Origin: Tetragonia tetragonoides
Taxonomy: Eukaryota; Streptophyta; Magnoliopsida; Caryophyllales; Aizoaceae
Length of the DNA: 64,000 nucleotides
Reading direction: 5' to 3'
Assembly: GCA_038025085.1 (NCBI GenBank)
Contig: CM076147.1
Span: forward strand, 1,803,001-1,867,000
In this document: in pieces, positions 31,003-42,979 of the stretch
How positions within the stretch are numbered: the first letter of the stretch is position 1
Layout of the letters: every line of letters begins with the position of its first letter
Position numbers and translations under genes: made by a program
The notes under the pieces: model-generated
The model's database searches: none
What the model was told of the DNA's origin: nothing
What the model saw: the letters and a program-made list of their open reading frames with translations, nothing else

Positions 31003-32936
31003 GGATTGGACTTTAGTGTAGTGTTTGCCGCTTTTCTTTTTAGAAGTTTCTTATACTTTTCCGACACTCTACTTCGTAGTCAATATGAGATTATTGGTTT
31101 CCTGAATAGGTTTGATTCTCCATTCTTATGGATCTCAGGACTGCCTTTTTTTTTTTTTTTTTTTTCTTTTTTTCCCTTTGCTGTGTTCGGTGTATTGAAT
31201 GGAAACAGTGTTTGGCCTTTAAGGCTTTTTTAATGAGAGCCATAATTATATCTATTAACTTTTATTACTATTCTAGGTGAGAAAATAATTTAAAGGTGAG
31301 AAAAAAAAAATCTTATACCGACTGTTTTTTTAGTATGTTATGACTTATCGAAAACGTCAACCTCTAAAGAATTGAAAAATAGTCATAGGTTAAAAGGTCA
31401 AATTTTGGGTGTAGATCTTCTAGATGAATTTATTCAACCTAAATTTATTTAAACTGCTATGTGAGAGAAGAAGTACGTTGATGAACTGACGGAAAAAGTT
31501 GGAAAACCAAACCCTAAATATAATTCATGTAAGTTCATGATAAGTAACTTCATCGAAAATTTGTATAAGTATAAGCAACTATTGATTGTAAATTGTAAAT
31601 TGTTAATTGCGAGAGTTTGCGACTACAAAAGTGTAACCAAGGTCATAACACTCCCTACAACATGCACTAGCACGAAACTAAAACATCAATCTAGTGCCTC
31701 TCATAAGATATCCACCTATCCCACTTATCCAGGTACCACTTGATTCATGACCAGACTCATTATTCCCTGCTTCAACCAAGCCAGACACTCACCCAAAAGT
31801 TGCAGCACATCCTTTACAATCTTCATTCATATAGAACAATCATACACTCATATACACACTTCTCAGGCATATTAGTTTCAGAAGAATTACAGTACAAAAT
31901 TCCTTCAACAAACAAATACTTGACCACAATAACTCAACTTGACAAATTGAAGAAACAAAAATGCCATTTACTAGTTAGTAGCCAAAAAAAAACAATGGAC
32001 AAGAAAGGAACTGTTGTATTTAATTTCAAGATAAATTGATTCCTCCAATGGAATAATCTGAGGAGAAAAAGGCTTACATTGTCATCATTCTCATTACACT
32101 GTCAATATATGACAAAAAAATCTACAGATAAAAGATAACCCACAGATAAAAATTCCTTAAAAATTCTTACCAAAAAAAAAAATACCCACCTAAATAACCT
32201 GCCCAAATGGGGAAAAAGTGTCAATCTCTTTCAGATTAGTAACAGAGTAAAATTGAAATAGGAAATAAACATCATAATCATTAATAAAAATAAAAATAAC
32301 CCAGAAAAGAAAAAAAAAAGTGGGAGAAAATTATAAAAATTAAAATTTGCCTGGCTCCATCCTGTCTGCCTTTAACCACACAGAAATCAAAAGAAGAAAA
32401 AAATTTACAGATGAGAGAGAGAGAGAATGAGAAAGAAATACATTGACATCGCAGTCCTCCAAATCATGTGAGAAAGAGAAATGCTTGAAAACGACCCCTT
32501 TGAGATTTTACAGAAAAAGCTACCCCATTTTCCAAAAGGGCTTTTCTGTAATTTTCCAAACACCACCATAAGAACTGGAAAATCGAGCACCTCCGCCATT
32601 TTCAATCTCCTCAAAAAGCTTGATAAGCTCTCACTGTTTTCACATTTTTCCCCTTTTATTTCTTTTTTTTTTGTGGGTTTTAGGATAGAGAGAAAAAGAA
32701 AAACTATGGGGGTTAAAAGCTAAAAGCTTGGTGGGATTTGAAACGTGGGTTTTAGCGTTTTCGTTGGATGGTGAAAAGCCATTTTCAAACTTTTCGTCTT
32801 TTCCCCTCTTTTCCTGTTTTTCTTTTTTCTCTCTCCTCACTCACTCCTCTTCTGTGTTTTCTGGTGACACTCGCCGCATTTGTCTCTCTCTCTACCTGCC
32901 CCTCTATCTCTCTAATTTGTGGAGGAAGAAATAAAA

Positions 32937-32940
<4 letters not shown>
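31003..32940. other. Unassigned region; possible minus-strand leader exon at about 32930-32400
   Basis: No domain recognised. On the minus strand, 32930-32620 is a purine-rich, 5'UTR-like sequence followed by an ORF of about 64 codons starting MAEVLDFPVLMVVFGKLQ (near 32599) and ending at 32405. This has the look of a transcribed leader, but I cannot assign it to a gene. The plus-strand ORFs at 31537-32039 are low complexity and unconvincing. Confidence 0.3.
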
Positions 32941-32991
<51 letters not shown>

Positions 32992-32992
32992 G
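32941..32992. repeat. (AAT)n microsatellite
   Basis: About 17 trinucleotide units, uninterrupted. Confidence 0.95.
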
Positions 32993-33540
32993 AATTAAAT
33001 TCTTATGAGTTTTTGAAATAAAATAATTCATTTTTGTCATCCCCCCATTGATATTTTTGTTTTTACGAGTAAAGACTTTAAAGGATCGTGTACGTTGTGA
33101 ACCGACAAAATTTCTTATTTTGCTGATGAAATAATATTATACCATTTCATCATCAGGGACAGTCATCAAACGACCATCACCCAGGCCATACACATTAGTA
33201 GTATATCAAGGTAATTTATTGTTTTTTTTTTTACCCCTTGAATGGTAAATGTCTTCCTTTTTTTCTTTTTTTTTTTGAGGGCCGGTAAATGTCTTTTGAT
33301 TGTATGGTAAATGGGAATATGCCTAATTGTCAATACTAAATCTGATCTCAGTATGATTTGCCTATTTAGGATGAAACATGTTGTAGTCCTTGCCAAATTT
33401 GCTTATTTAGAATAGTAAGTTACATGCCCAAACTCCAACTAGTGAGTTAACCTATGATAGTTAGAACATTACATCTGATATTTATTCTTTCACATTTATC
33501 TTTCACGGAAATTGAATTTGTTAGCTAATTAAATATTGTA

Positions 33541-33799
33541 CTCCATTCGTTTCTGAAAAATGTTAATATTTACTTTTGCACTGTCTCCAGTGCACTACTT
33601 TGACCATACATATTTGTGTTTATATGAATACATAAACTATAAAAAATAGATTTTCCGAAAGTACTAATTAAAACGAATCCAACGATAGTATTTTTACATT
33701 ATTGTAAATTCTTATGTTTTTTTCCGAAATCAATGGTCAAAGTTTGTAAAGTTTGACCTTCAAAAAGTAAATGTTACCATTTTCCCAAAACGGAGAGAG
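33541..33799. mobile_element. Stowaway MITE
   Basis: 259 bp with Stowaway-type inverted ends (CTCCATTCGTTTC / AACGGAGAGAG) and a TA duplication on both sides (33539-33540, 33800-33801). Non-coding. A degenerate relative is at 54838-55095. Confidence 0.85.
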
Positions 33800-33929
33800 T
33801 AAGTTGTTATTTCAGAAACAAATTTAATCCCATCCAAAAGTTAATCTTTCATTTTTCTAAAAGAAAATTATGAAAAGCAAAATAGTATAAGAGCCTCAAG
33901 AGGAGGATCACAAAAACTTGTGTAAGATG

Positions 33930-34315
33930 ACTAACTATAAATTTTAGTAAGACGAGTGTCACTTTTTAGTGAAACGAACAAGGTCACTGCTTATAATAAG
34001 TGACCTCAATATTTCTAAACAATTACCCCATTTTCCCATGAGTTGGTATTATACAAAGACTTATTATCCAAATTTTATTTATATAAAAAATCTCTCTTTT
34101 TCAAATATCCCTCACATAAAGAGCTGAACTATTCTATTCTTTCTATATATTAAAACTAGTAATTGTATAGGCAAAAAAAATTGTTTAAAATGGTATTACC
34201 GTAATTTTTTGTAACACGACGATCACTTTTTAATTAGTGGAATAAAGAGTCACATAACAGCTCATAATAAATAATCCCTGCATTTTTAAATAGTAATTCC
34301 ATTATTCTGCGTTCT
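33930..34315. repeat. Two adjacent family B repeats
   Basis: Stretches at about 33930-34050 and 34185-34315 share CACTTTTTA, GTCAC, TCATAATAA/TTATAATAA and a CCC-rich end with each other and with 1055-1190. Probably old MITE copies. Confidence 0.35.
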
Positions 34316-34608
34316 ATCACAGAACACACTTGCTCTTATATGGGACCTTTGGGTGCATGTTTTTTATGGTCCTAAATATTTATTACACCTGCGGATAAAC
34401 ATCCAAAGCTAACGTTTCACTGCATGTGACAGGGTTTTCGACCGGTCCATTTATCTATAATTAGGTAGGCAGCTAACCAGACGAGCTTCAAGTGTTTCGG
34501 CATGATCTTATTATCATCAACTCATGATTTCATCGAAGGGATATATGGCTTTTGGAATAACAAGCCATTTCTCATGTTATAGGCTCCCAACGTGTAAATA
34601 TTGAGTTA

Positions 34609-34745
34609 CACAAAATTTCGTATGAGACGGTCTCAAGGTGAGCCCCTCTCATATAAGTATGATGTTATACCAAGCAAAGTCATACTTGTATATAGAGGTA
34701 CGTAGCTTCACCTTGAGTCGGCCTCATACAAGACTTATTGTATGT
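34609..34745. mobile_element. Small MITE, family A copy 3
   Basis: About 135 bp. The left end CGTATGAGACGGTCTCAAGG mirrors the right end CACCTTGAGTCGGCCTCATAC. Outside these lie ACAAAAT-like and ATTGTATGT-like bases also seen in the other copies. Confidence 0.6.
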
Positions 34746-35929
34746 CAAACTAATTATTGAAGAAAATACTTTGACTTACGATATACATTGTTGAAGAATT
34801 TCCATCAAACATGTGTGTGTTGTGTGTGATATGTATAAAATACACGTTAGTTCACACATATATCTCATTTGTGAATGGATATGAATCTTGTATATGCATG
34901 GTAGCCAAGAGGTATGACTACTAGCTCTCTTGCTTAGTAAAGGAGGAATCGAACCTCTTTCGGGATAGATAAAAGTGACAGAGTTGTTTGTGTACAACTA
35001 TGAATCACACTTCTATCTCAACCTTATCTTCTCTTTGTGACCCCTGAATGCCCTAATATCTATCGTTAGTGTAATACACTATTTGAGATGGCATTAACTC
35101 AATTGTATATCTAAGTCTCTTTTGGTCAATCCAGTTGAATATAGAAACAAATTAAGTCTTTAAATCGAGGAGAATACTTTTAGGGATATAAGTTTATAAA
35201 CAATTTCAACACACGTCCAGGCTATATTGTTATATTGGTATAAAAGAACATACTTTCACATATTTGTCTCAGATTTTTCGGAGGCTATATGCCTAAACTA
35301 TTTATCATGCCCAGAAAAAATACTAGTTAAGAAGGTAAAAGTGAAATTACACTCGTCGTGAATTCGTTATACTCTTATTATTTTTTGGTTTTAGTTTTTG
35401 TAAAGAGGTCAAGATAGCGAAGTGGGCCCCCTAATTTTGTGGAGGCCTGGTGCAGTTGTCCTTGTTGCACATGCCTATGAGACGATTCTATACTTGCATA
35501 ACATATTTTTTGTGATAAAATTTACTTGTATGTTGATAAAATCATGATAATAGTTCATAACTTCATATTACTCTAAAAATGTAAGTAAGTGACACACTTT
35601 TTATTATTGTATAGATCAGAAGATAAAGACGTTAATAATCATTACCTACTCCTAATAAGTCCTAAAACATCTTCATGTAAAAAGGTGATCATATCTAAGT
35701 AATAATTGTGTAAAAGCTAAGATTAAATAAATTCATCAAAATACCATGTTTGAGCCTCACTCATGATGAACAACTCTACAACTCAAACTCTTAAGGGCTC
35801 GGAGGTCAGATCAATTTGTTAAAATCTCGCTTGTACTAGCTCTAAATAACATCTTTAATCATACTATATGGAGAATAAAACAGATGAACAAGATGACACT
35901 GAAAAATATTTTCTATTCAACTCTAATAA
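34746..35929. other. Non-coding intergenic stretch
   Basis: AT-rich, no gene or defined repeat recognised. Confidence 0.45.
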
Positions 35930-35934
35930 GTTTT

Positions 35935-36413
35935 TGTTAGACTAAAGATCTCCACGCCCAATATTGGTTAAGAAAAGTATTCTAGTTAGAATATAAGTCT
36001 AGTTTATGTAAACTATTGTGAAGCAAGTCAAGCATATAATATTGTTTAGATATTATTTAGTAGTAGTTTCCTAATTGTATTAGGATCGGAGTCAAGTTAG
36101 GTTAAAGAGACCTAGTTGTAGTCTAGTTGTGGCTTATATAAAGAGGTTATAGGAGAAGGTAAAAGTATGAGAGTGAACGGGGGTTTATCCCCGGCTCCAT
36201 CAGTCTAGCCAGGTGGTATGAGATGTTCCCATCACCAAGTCCAGTATGTCAAGTGCCAAAGTATAGTAAAGTTTAGCCTGTGATTTTTTATCCCTCAAAA
36301 TTAAGGAGTTTTCCACGTATATCTTGTGTTCTTTACAGTTATGCTTCTGCGTGCATTATAGTCTAGTTAGATTCCGCATCAAGTGGTCTCTAAGCGAAGA
36401 GAAAAGCCCAACA
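35935..36413 (+). repeat. 5' LTR of the TRIM-like element
   Basis: 479 bp. Contains CTTATATAAAGAGG, likely the promoter. Differs from the right LTR at several sites and small indels, so it is older than the 6-8.8 kb element. Confidence 0.9.
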
Positions 36414-36913
36414 AATGGTATCAAAGCATGGTTAGATCCTACGAAAAAGAAGATATGATAAAGCATGTAGAAAATGAAGCAAAAAGGAGAAGCTTTGGAA
36501 AGATCGTAAAGGTTGTGGGCTTGAGGGGGGGAATTATTGGAACAAGCCCCCAAAAGCAAAAAGTCAAAGGCAAGCAATAGTTAGCAAAGTTCACGTTCAG
36601 CAATGGTTAGCAAAGTTCAAGCATGTATACATAAGTGCAACCGTGCGTGTCTAGCGAGTAGTAGTATTCTTATTAGAGGAAATTATGGAGAGTTTTTTTG
36701 TCCTTTTAGGAGATTAATTAGTCTCTACGGCCAAGTGATAAAATATATTCAGCAAAAGTAGTAGTTTAGTTAGCATAAGAGATTAGTGTGTCAAGTTTTT
36801 GTAAGTGTATGTTGAAGTTTATAAGAGGTTTAAGTTCGAGGGGAGGTAGCGTAAAGTGTTTGCAAGGTTGAAGCATTGATCAAGTTGGAGAGTATTGAGC
36901 GTGAGGGGAGGTT

Positions 36914-38080
36914 TGTTGGACTAAAGATCTCCACGCTCAATATTGGTTAAGAAAAGTATTCTAGTTAGAATATAAGTCTAGTTTATGTAAAGTATTGTTA
37001 AGCAAGTCAAGCATATAATATTGTTTAGATATTATTTAGTAGTAGTTTCCTAATTGTATTAGGAGTCAAGTTAGGTTAAAGAGACCTAGTTGCAGTCTAA
37101 TTGTGGCCTATATAAAGAGGTCATAGGAGAAGGTAAAAGTATGAGAGTGAACGGGGGTTTGTCCCCGGCTCCATCAGTCTAGCCAGGTGGTCTGAGATGT
37201 TCCCATCACCAAGTCCAGTATGTCAAGTGCCAAAGTATAGTAAAGTTTAGCCCGTGGTTTTTTATCCCTCAAAGTTAAGGAGGAGTTTTCCACGTATATC
37301 TTGGCCTTGTTTGGCACGCAGCTGGTAGCTGGTAGCTTATAGATGGTTAGGTTAGCTGGTTGTGGTCAGCTGGTTGTATTAACTGGTTTGACTAGATGGT
37401 AACATTGAAATATTGTAAAAGTTGTTTGGTAAAGCCAACTGATTATTAGTAGCTGGTAAGAGGTGAAATGACCAATAAGAACATAAGTATAATTTATTTA
37501 TCATTTATTTTTTCTTATTGTTATTATTAATAATAAAACAACAACAACAACAACAACAACAATAATAAGAAGAAGAAGTTTTTGCATTTTAATAAGACTA
37601 ATTTGACAAACAAAAATAAATGAAATTTTTTGGCCGGCCTCCTTTATTCTTCTTTCCCTCTCTCTCTTTATTTCACTCTTTGTTATGGCTGGTGAATACT
37701 CTAGGTCTACCGTAGTTGCTTTTGTGGGCTTAGTAATTTATGGTAGATGGCATCACATGTAAATAACATCAACTATTGGGTGCAAAAGTCATTTTATAAA
37801 TGCTAACCCAACAATCTCTTCTGAAACGCAGCCCCACCTAGCTTTTTAAAATCAGATTGTTGGGGTTCCAAAAGCTGGATTAAAAGCTTGTAACTAAGTA
37901 CCAATTATTGATTAAGTGGATTGTTGACTAGTCAAACAATCTGATTTACTTAACAATCTGGCCAAAACGCTGTCTGTCAAACAAAGGCCCTTGTGTTCTT
38001 TACAGTTATACTTCTGTGTGCATTATAGTCTAGTTAGAGTCTGCATCAAGTGGTCTCTAAGCATAGAGAAAAGCCCAACA
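36914..38080 (+). repeat. 3' LTR of the TRIM-like element, interrupted
   Basis: LTR halves 36914-37302 and 37990-38080 flank a nested transposon (37303-37989). Confidence 0.9.
37303..37989. mobile_element. Nested DNA transposon in the TRIM 3' LTR (PIF/Harbinger-like)
   Basis: 687 bp. Ends GGCCTTGTTTGGCA and TGTCAAACAAAGGCC are imperfect inverted repeats. A 3-bp duplication CTT (37300-37302, 37990-37992) is proven by comparison with the uninterrupted 5' LTR. Contains GCTGGTAGCTGGTAG-type subterminal repeats and a (CAA)n tract. No transposase. Confidence 0.82.
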
Positions 38081-38754
38081 GTTTTCACCATTGAAAGATT
38101 ATGAATTTCCTAGGAAAAAAAAAAAACAGAGGGATGGGGGTATAAATGCCTGGTACTGTGGTACACTGACACAACAACATGATGCAGAGAACTAAAAACA
38201 TACTCCAAATGGATAGGTAGATGAACATATTCAATTGGTCGATTAATAATTTTAATAATGTTAATAATAAATGTTGGGTTAAATAAATAAATATACTTGA
38301 TAATTATTTCCTTATAATATAACATAAATGTGATGTCCCTGTGGTCAGAGTTGTTAAGATATCATATGGGTCTGGACCTGCTAGCATTACTGTGTCTGTT
38401 TGTGCCTTAAAACGTCACTACCTGCCGGTGAATTTGGTTACATTTTTGTGTCGAAATGAAATGAGTAGGGCACTCGTACAAAACCAAAAACCCAACCCCT
38501 TCAAAGAATTCAATTGAAAGAGGCCAAAATATATGTCAATATCTCTCCTTTTTCTGGCAAAATCCTTTCCTATAGCTAGTCTCTCTCTAGTCTAGTGTAA
38601 ACACTGAGCCAACAGCCCTATTTTCTTTTCAGCTATCTCATCGCATTCATTCCTCATTGTGGCAGTATAGAATGCCTGTTCAAGTTGTAAGACGGAGCAA
38701 GATTACCTAAATTCCTATTTCATTTACTATTTCTTATTCTAGGGTTTGAGCAAT

Positions 38755-40075
38755 TATCTTATGAATCGGCTCATGTATGACTTGGTCAAAAGTATCCCTT
38801 TTTTGTCTAAATGTATCACTTTTCATGTACAGTGGTATTACTTAATTGATTATAGGAAAAATTCTACTTTAGTGCCCTGAGATACTGCATAATCATTTTT
38901 TAATGACCTGTACTTTTCATATTTCCATTTTGGTTACCTAAGATATTAGAAAAAGTTTCAGTTTGCTTATTTCTGTTAGTTCAGTTAGATTTTTCCGTCA
39001 GTTTGCTGATGTGGCCACTAATAAGACTAAGATATAACTTGTGCACATGTTCAATGACCAAATTAACCCCACTTAAGTGGGTGTTACTTCAAAAAAAGAA
39101 AAAGTTGGGAAAAAATCACCCCATGCCCCACTTGACTTCTCTCTCACTCTCTCGAGTAAAAAATCGAAAATTGATTTGCAACGCTTATTGAGCTTCTAAT
39201 TTATTAATTCAATAGGGGTCGCCTAATTTAAATCTGCAAATTCTTTTTTCCATTTATTTAATTTTCTTTTCAATTCATTCTCAGCTTCTCTCTATCTCAA
39301 TCTCACTAGTCACTGCTAATGATGAACTTTGGATGAGCATGAGATTACAGATCTGGAAACGTGATCCCTAGAGGTCAAAATTTTGATGCGAGTTTTGGAT
39401 GGACATAGATAAAAGAATTACTAAGACGATTCGTGAGGAAATTAATACTTGTATGGTGCTCAACCATGGTGATTTTGATCTGTGATTTCGTGGCAGCCAT
39501 GAAAGAGGAACAGAGGTGCTCAACCATAATTATTACAAAAACGGTGAATTTGGTTTTGGGTGGGATAATGGAGGTGGGTAGAGAGAGGGTGGGGTAGATG
39601 ATGAGAGAGGAAGTGGGGGTTAGGTGGTAGTGGACTGGTGGTGAAAGGGTGAAAAAAAGTGGCGGTGATGGTGCATGGTGGTGAAGAAGAGAGAAAAGGT
39701 GGTGGTGGTGATGATGGTGGATGAGAGAGACAACATGGTGGTGGGATTAGAGGTGAGAGAAAGGAAAAAGATGGGGATAGAGAAGAAAGATGGGGTTGGG
39801 GAAGAAAATTACTAATTACCCCCTCAAAAGAAAAAGAAAAACGTGTTGTTCATCATTTCTTAATTGAACAGTTAACGGAGGCGATGAAAAGTAGTTAAGT
39901 GAAAAAAATTTAATTAACTCGGGTAACCAAAATGGAAATATGGAAAACACAGGTCACCAAAAAATGATTATGCAATACCTCAGGGCACTAAAGTGGAAAT
40001 TTTCCTTGATTATAGGTATCACGCCTCATGCATGAGGTTTTTCTCATATGAATTTTTGTGTTGTATATAATTTAT
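38755..40075. repeat. Older repeat split by the MULE at 38855-40005
   Basis: Left part (CAAAAGTATCCC...GTATCACTTTTCATGTACAGTGG) and right part (GGTATCACGCCTCATGCATGAGG...TTTTTGTGTTGTATATA) together resemble the stretch at 9237-9315. The MULE landed inside this repeat. Confidence 0.45.
38855..40005. mobile_element. Non-autonomous Mutator-like element (MULE)
   Basis: 1151 bp with terminal inverted repeats of about 88 bp, roughly 90% identical (outer bases GGAAAAATTCTACTTTAGTG; inverted right end GGAAAATTTCCACTTTAGTG). Perfect 9-bp target duplication TTGATTATA at 38846-38854 and 40006-40014. The interior has no transposase. It includes a GGTGGTGGTGATGATGG-rich tract (about 39560-39740) and may be captured or expanded host sequence. 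Confidence 0.93.
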
Positions 40076-40434
40076 ATTAATTGTTCGATAATATTTTTAT
40101 ATTAATATTCTATATATTACGTCTCCTCAATCTGATAGGGAGGTTTCACACTCATATATTTTTAAGAAACAAAAATTGTTGAGAAAACAATCCTTTTGTA
40201 AAGGTATCTGCTATATGCAACTAAGTAAACGTCACCGGGTGAATTTTTCACTGGAGGGTTGTCCTGTGATGGCACCAAGTGAGCGCACTTGACCAACCAA
40301 TTATGATAACGCACAACAATGTAAAGGGGTAAGGGGCAACAATGAAGATTACAAGGAGACAAGGGAGCAGAAAGAGTATGTTTCTGAATACAATTCGATT
40401 CCTTGGCCTTGAAGCCTTGGCTCCTACTTATAGA
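40076..40434. other. Unassigned stretch before the copia LTR cluster
   Basis: No gene recognised. The minus-strand ORF at 40362-40162 has no family resemblance. The string TTTCTGAATACAA occurs at about 40381 and again at about 40507, flanking the partial LTR. Confidence 0.35.
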
Positions 40435-41568
40435 TATTAGAGAATATTATAGTTTATCTAGAATATTCTCATTATATCTTTTAGAATCCTTGAATATTAT
40501 TATATCTTTCTGAATACAAGCCTTTCTCCACTTTCCTCCAAATCCGCTCCATGCTCCTCCTTAAAGAGGGTCGCCTCGCCTAAAACCCCTAACTTCCGCT
40601 TTGTCGGTGGCGGGCCTTTGTTTGTCCGCCACCGGACCAATGTTCCATCACCATTGATCATCATCACCCCCATACTCCGACGACCTCCATAATCCCACTA
40701 TATTTCCTAGATATTACCCACACAAATTAGTCTATTTTTCGTTCGTCTGGTTAAATAATGCCTAGAGTATATATGGACTTTTGTTGCTCGTAATCCAAGC
40801 CAACACCATAGCTAGCCGTGTTCCGGTGGTCTATCTCATGGTTTCTAGTGCCCTATTTCTGCCGTGGGCTCCCTGCTGTGAAACCCTCTGATCTCTCTCC
40901 TCCTCGCACAGCAACAACCATAGCCTATCTCTATTTTTCTCTCTTTGAAAGTGGCTGACCTTCCCCCAAATTCAGCCCGTCAAATCTCAATTTTGGCCGA
41001 GACGAACACTGCCTCCCTCTTGCTCACTTCCTTGTTCTGGACCTCACCACCAGACCACTGCTTTTGGTTGTCAGCCCGGCCGCCTCGCCCGATTGGACCC
41101 ATCGCGCCGGCACTCAACCACCGAGGCCACTGTCTTTGCCACACCATCTACACTTTATAGCTCACCTCTATGCCCTCCACCCTTTCTCCCATCTCACCGG
41201 CCTCACGGCCCAATATCTCTCTCCTCGCCAGACCCTACCGGAACTCTTATCCCTTCCTCTGTTTCGGCCATGAATGACTGCTCAGGCGTCAATTTTGGTC
41301 GATTACTTTTTCTCTTTTCCCTGCCTATTTTCCTAGTCTCCTACCTCGTGGGTCTACTTCCTTCTTTTGGGCCCTTAATGTTTTTTATTTTTTATTTTTT
41401 ATGTTATTATCTCTTATATCTTTGGGCCTCCTTACTCGTCTCTCTTTTTCTCCATCCGAAGGTTTGGCTACAAAGTGGGTGATACAAGTTCAAGGGCATG
41501 GTTGCAATTCAAGATTTCCATATATTTATTCTAGTGTTTTCTTTTTTAATTATTTCTTTTGTAACCTC

Positions 41569-41614
41569 CAATCGTAGCGTTAGATAAGCGTTCGTTTATC
41601 TAACGCTACGATTG
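41569..41614 (+). repeat. Perfect 19-bp hairpin just upstream of the purine tract
   Basis: Arms CAATCGTAGCGTTAGATAA and TTATCTAACGCTACGATTG with an 8-base loop. The outer 11 bp of the stem recur at 42372-42406 in the second unit. Confidence 0.92.
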
Positions 41615-42371
41615 CGGGGGAGTGTTAGGGAATATTATCTAGTAGATCTTAGGAATATTCTAGATTAGCATAATATTATAGAGATTGTGTAATCTACAGT
41701 TTCCATAACACTAGAACTCTTGTACCTATAAATAGGGATCGATTACATCAATAATAATTAAGCATTCTATTATTCTACATGGTATCAGAGCATCTACTTT
41801 CCTGGTAGCCTAAACCCTAGCTTCCGCTAAACCGCCGGATGGAGGTCTCAAACCATATTCCATCCGGCGGACTACTCTGTTTTTTAACTACCCACACAAA
41901 TTAGTTTTTCATTTTCTAGATTAAATTCAATTCCGTCTATCTTCACCACTACAAAAGGATTTTTGATCTCAATTATCTTCCCATTACCACATATATCTCT
42001 ATATCGACCCTCTAGCTCTGCCATCACGCCAGGTTCGCATGTCCCCAGCTCCGCCGTCCGCCGCCTACAGTCCTGCCGCCGCTGACCGCCGTCCGCCGCC
42101 GACCGACGACCGACGTCTGCCGCCTGCAGTCCTGTCGCCGCCGACCGCCAAGCGTTGACCCCTGTTACCGCGTGATCTGCTGCTGGTGTCGATCCATATC
42201 GTCTTCCGCTGACGCGTTCTTTCCCCTTGCTCACGGTTGGCTATGTAGCGAGTGGTACCAGTTCCGGTGACAATACGAGAGTTTTGTTTTCGCCAGATTT
42301 CATGCTTGGTTGAACTTCAAGATCTCCATGTTTACTATAGGATTTTTCAATTATTTCTTTTGTAATTGGTC

Positions 42372-42406
42372 CAATCGTAGCGTCCTATCCTATCCCGCTA
42401 CGATTG
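42372..42406 (+). repeat. Conserved 11-bp hairpin upstream of the second purine tract
   Basis: Arms CAATCGTAGCG and CGCTACGATTG around a 13-base loop. Same location relative to the purine tract and LTR as 41569-41614. Confidence 0.88.
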
Positions 42407-42563
42407 AGGGGGAGTATTAGAGAATATTATAGTTTATCTAGAATATTCTCATTATATCTTTTAGAATATTTTATATTAGAGTTTTACCATACGTAGGAGT
42501 CTTGTATCCCTATATATATGGTGATTTCATATCAATAATATTCAAGGATTCTATTATTCTACA

Positions 42564-42979
42564 ATAGAAACTTAGAAAGTGACAGCCCTACTATCATGGG
42601 CGAACCAACATGTCGCTTCCCAAGCTTTGTGTTGTTTTGTGCCTCAACCGCATGCTTGTCTCTTGTGTCAACGCCCACCGTTGGATCGTGTAGGTTCGCC
42701 TTTATTAGTCACGCCACTTCGCAAGCGTTGCGCCCAGTAGGCACCTTCTCATGATCATCCAAGCGTTCATGTCGCTTGGATGCATCGTTTGGCATAGGGA
42801 CGCGCCTACATGCGCGCCTATCAGATGCCTGGGCGCAACTACCCATTGGAACCGCCAAGTCAATGCCCAAGGGACATATCTCCTCGCGTGCCCTTGCATG
42901 CACGTCAGCACACACCCTTGCGTGTAACACGCTGGCGCCCCTGGTAACCGTCCAACTTGATATTGACGCTGGTACCTGT
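42564..42979. other. GC-rich unassigned sequence
   Basis: No convincing ORF. Base composition is unlike the AT-rich surroundings and like 46518-47330, so both may be pieces of one older repeat broken by LTR insertions. Confidence 0.4.

Larger units (their letters stand above)
35935..38080 (+). mobile_element. TRIM-like non-coding LTR retrotransposon with a nested DNA transposon
   Basis: 5' LTR 35935-36413 (479 bp, TGTTAGACT...GCCCAACA) and 3' LTR 36914-38080 (about 477 bp after removing a 687-bp insert and its 3-bp duplication). Five-base target duplication GTTTT on both sides (35930-35934, 38081-38085). A Met-tRNA-type primer site TGGTATCAAAGC lies at 36416-36427, and a purine tract (GTGAGGGGAGG) precedes the right LTR. 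The internal region is only 500 bp with no Gag or Pol domain (one 65-codon ORF of no known family). Each LTR has a TATATAAAG promoter motif. Must move in trans. Confidence 0.92.
40435..42563 (+). mobile_element. Cluster of short copia-type LTRs with two non-coding internal regions
   Basis: Three related LTRs in the same orientation: a partial one (40435-about 40510), a full one 41623-41779 (157 bp, TGTTAGGG...TTCTACA) and another 42415-42563. The middle LTR is preceded by a purine tract GCGGGGGAG and followed at once by the primer site TGGTATCAGAGC (41780-41791), so it serves as right LTR of one unit and left LTR of the next. The last LTR is preceded by GAGGGGGAG. Internal regions (about 40511-41622 and 41792-42414) share ACCCACACAAATTAGT and a GTTGAACTTCAAGAT-like block but have no Gag or Pol. 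The arrangement looks like recombination between non-autonomous copies. Confidence 0.78.

Noticed and set aside
41093..41482. 129-codon ORF with a hydrophobic C-terminus.
   Set aside because: Lies in the non-coding internal region of a copia-type element, with no family resemblance; hydrophobicity arises from T-rich sequence.
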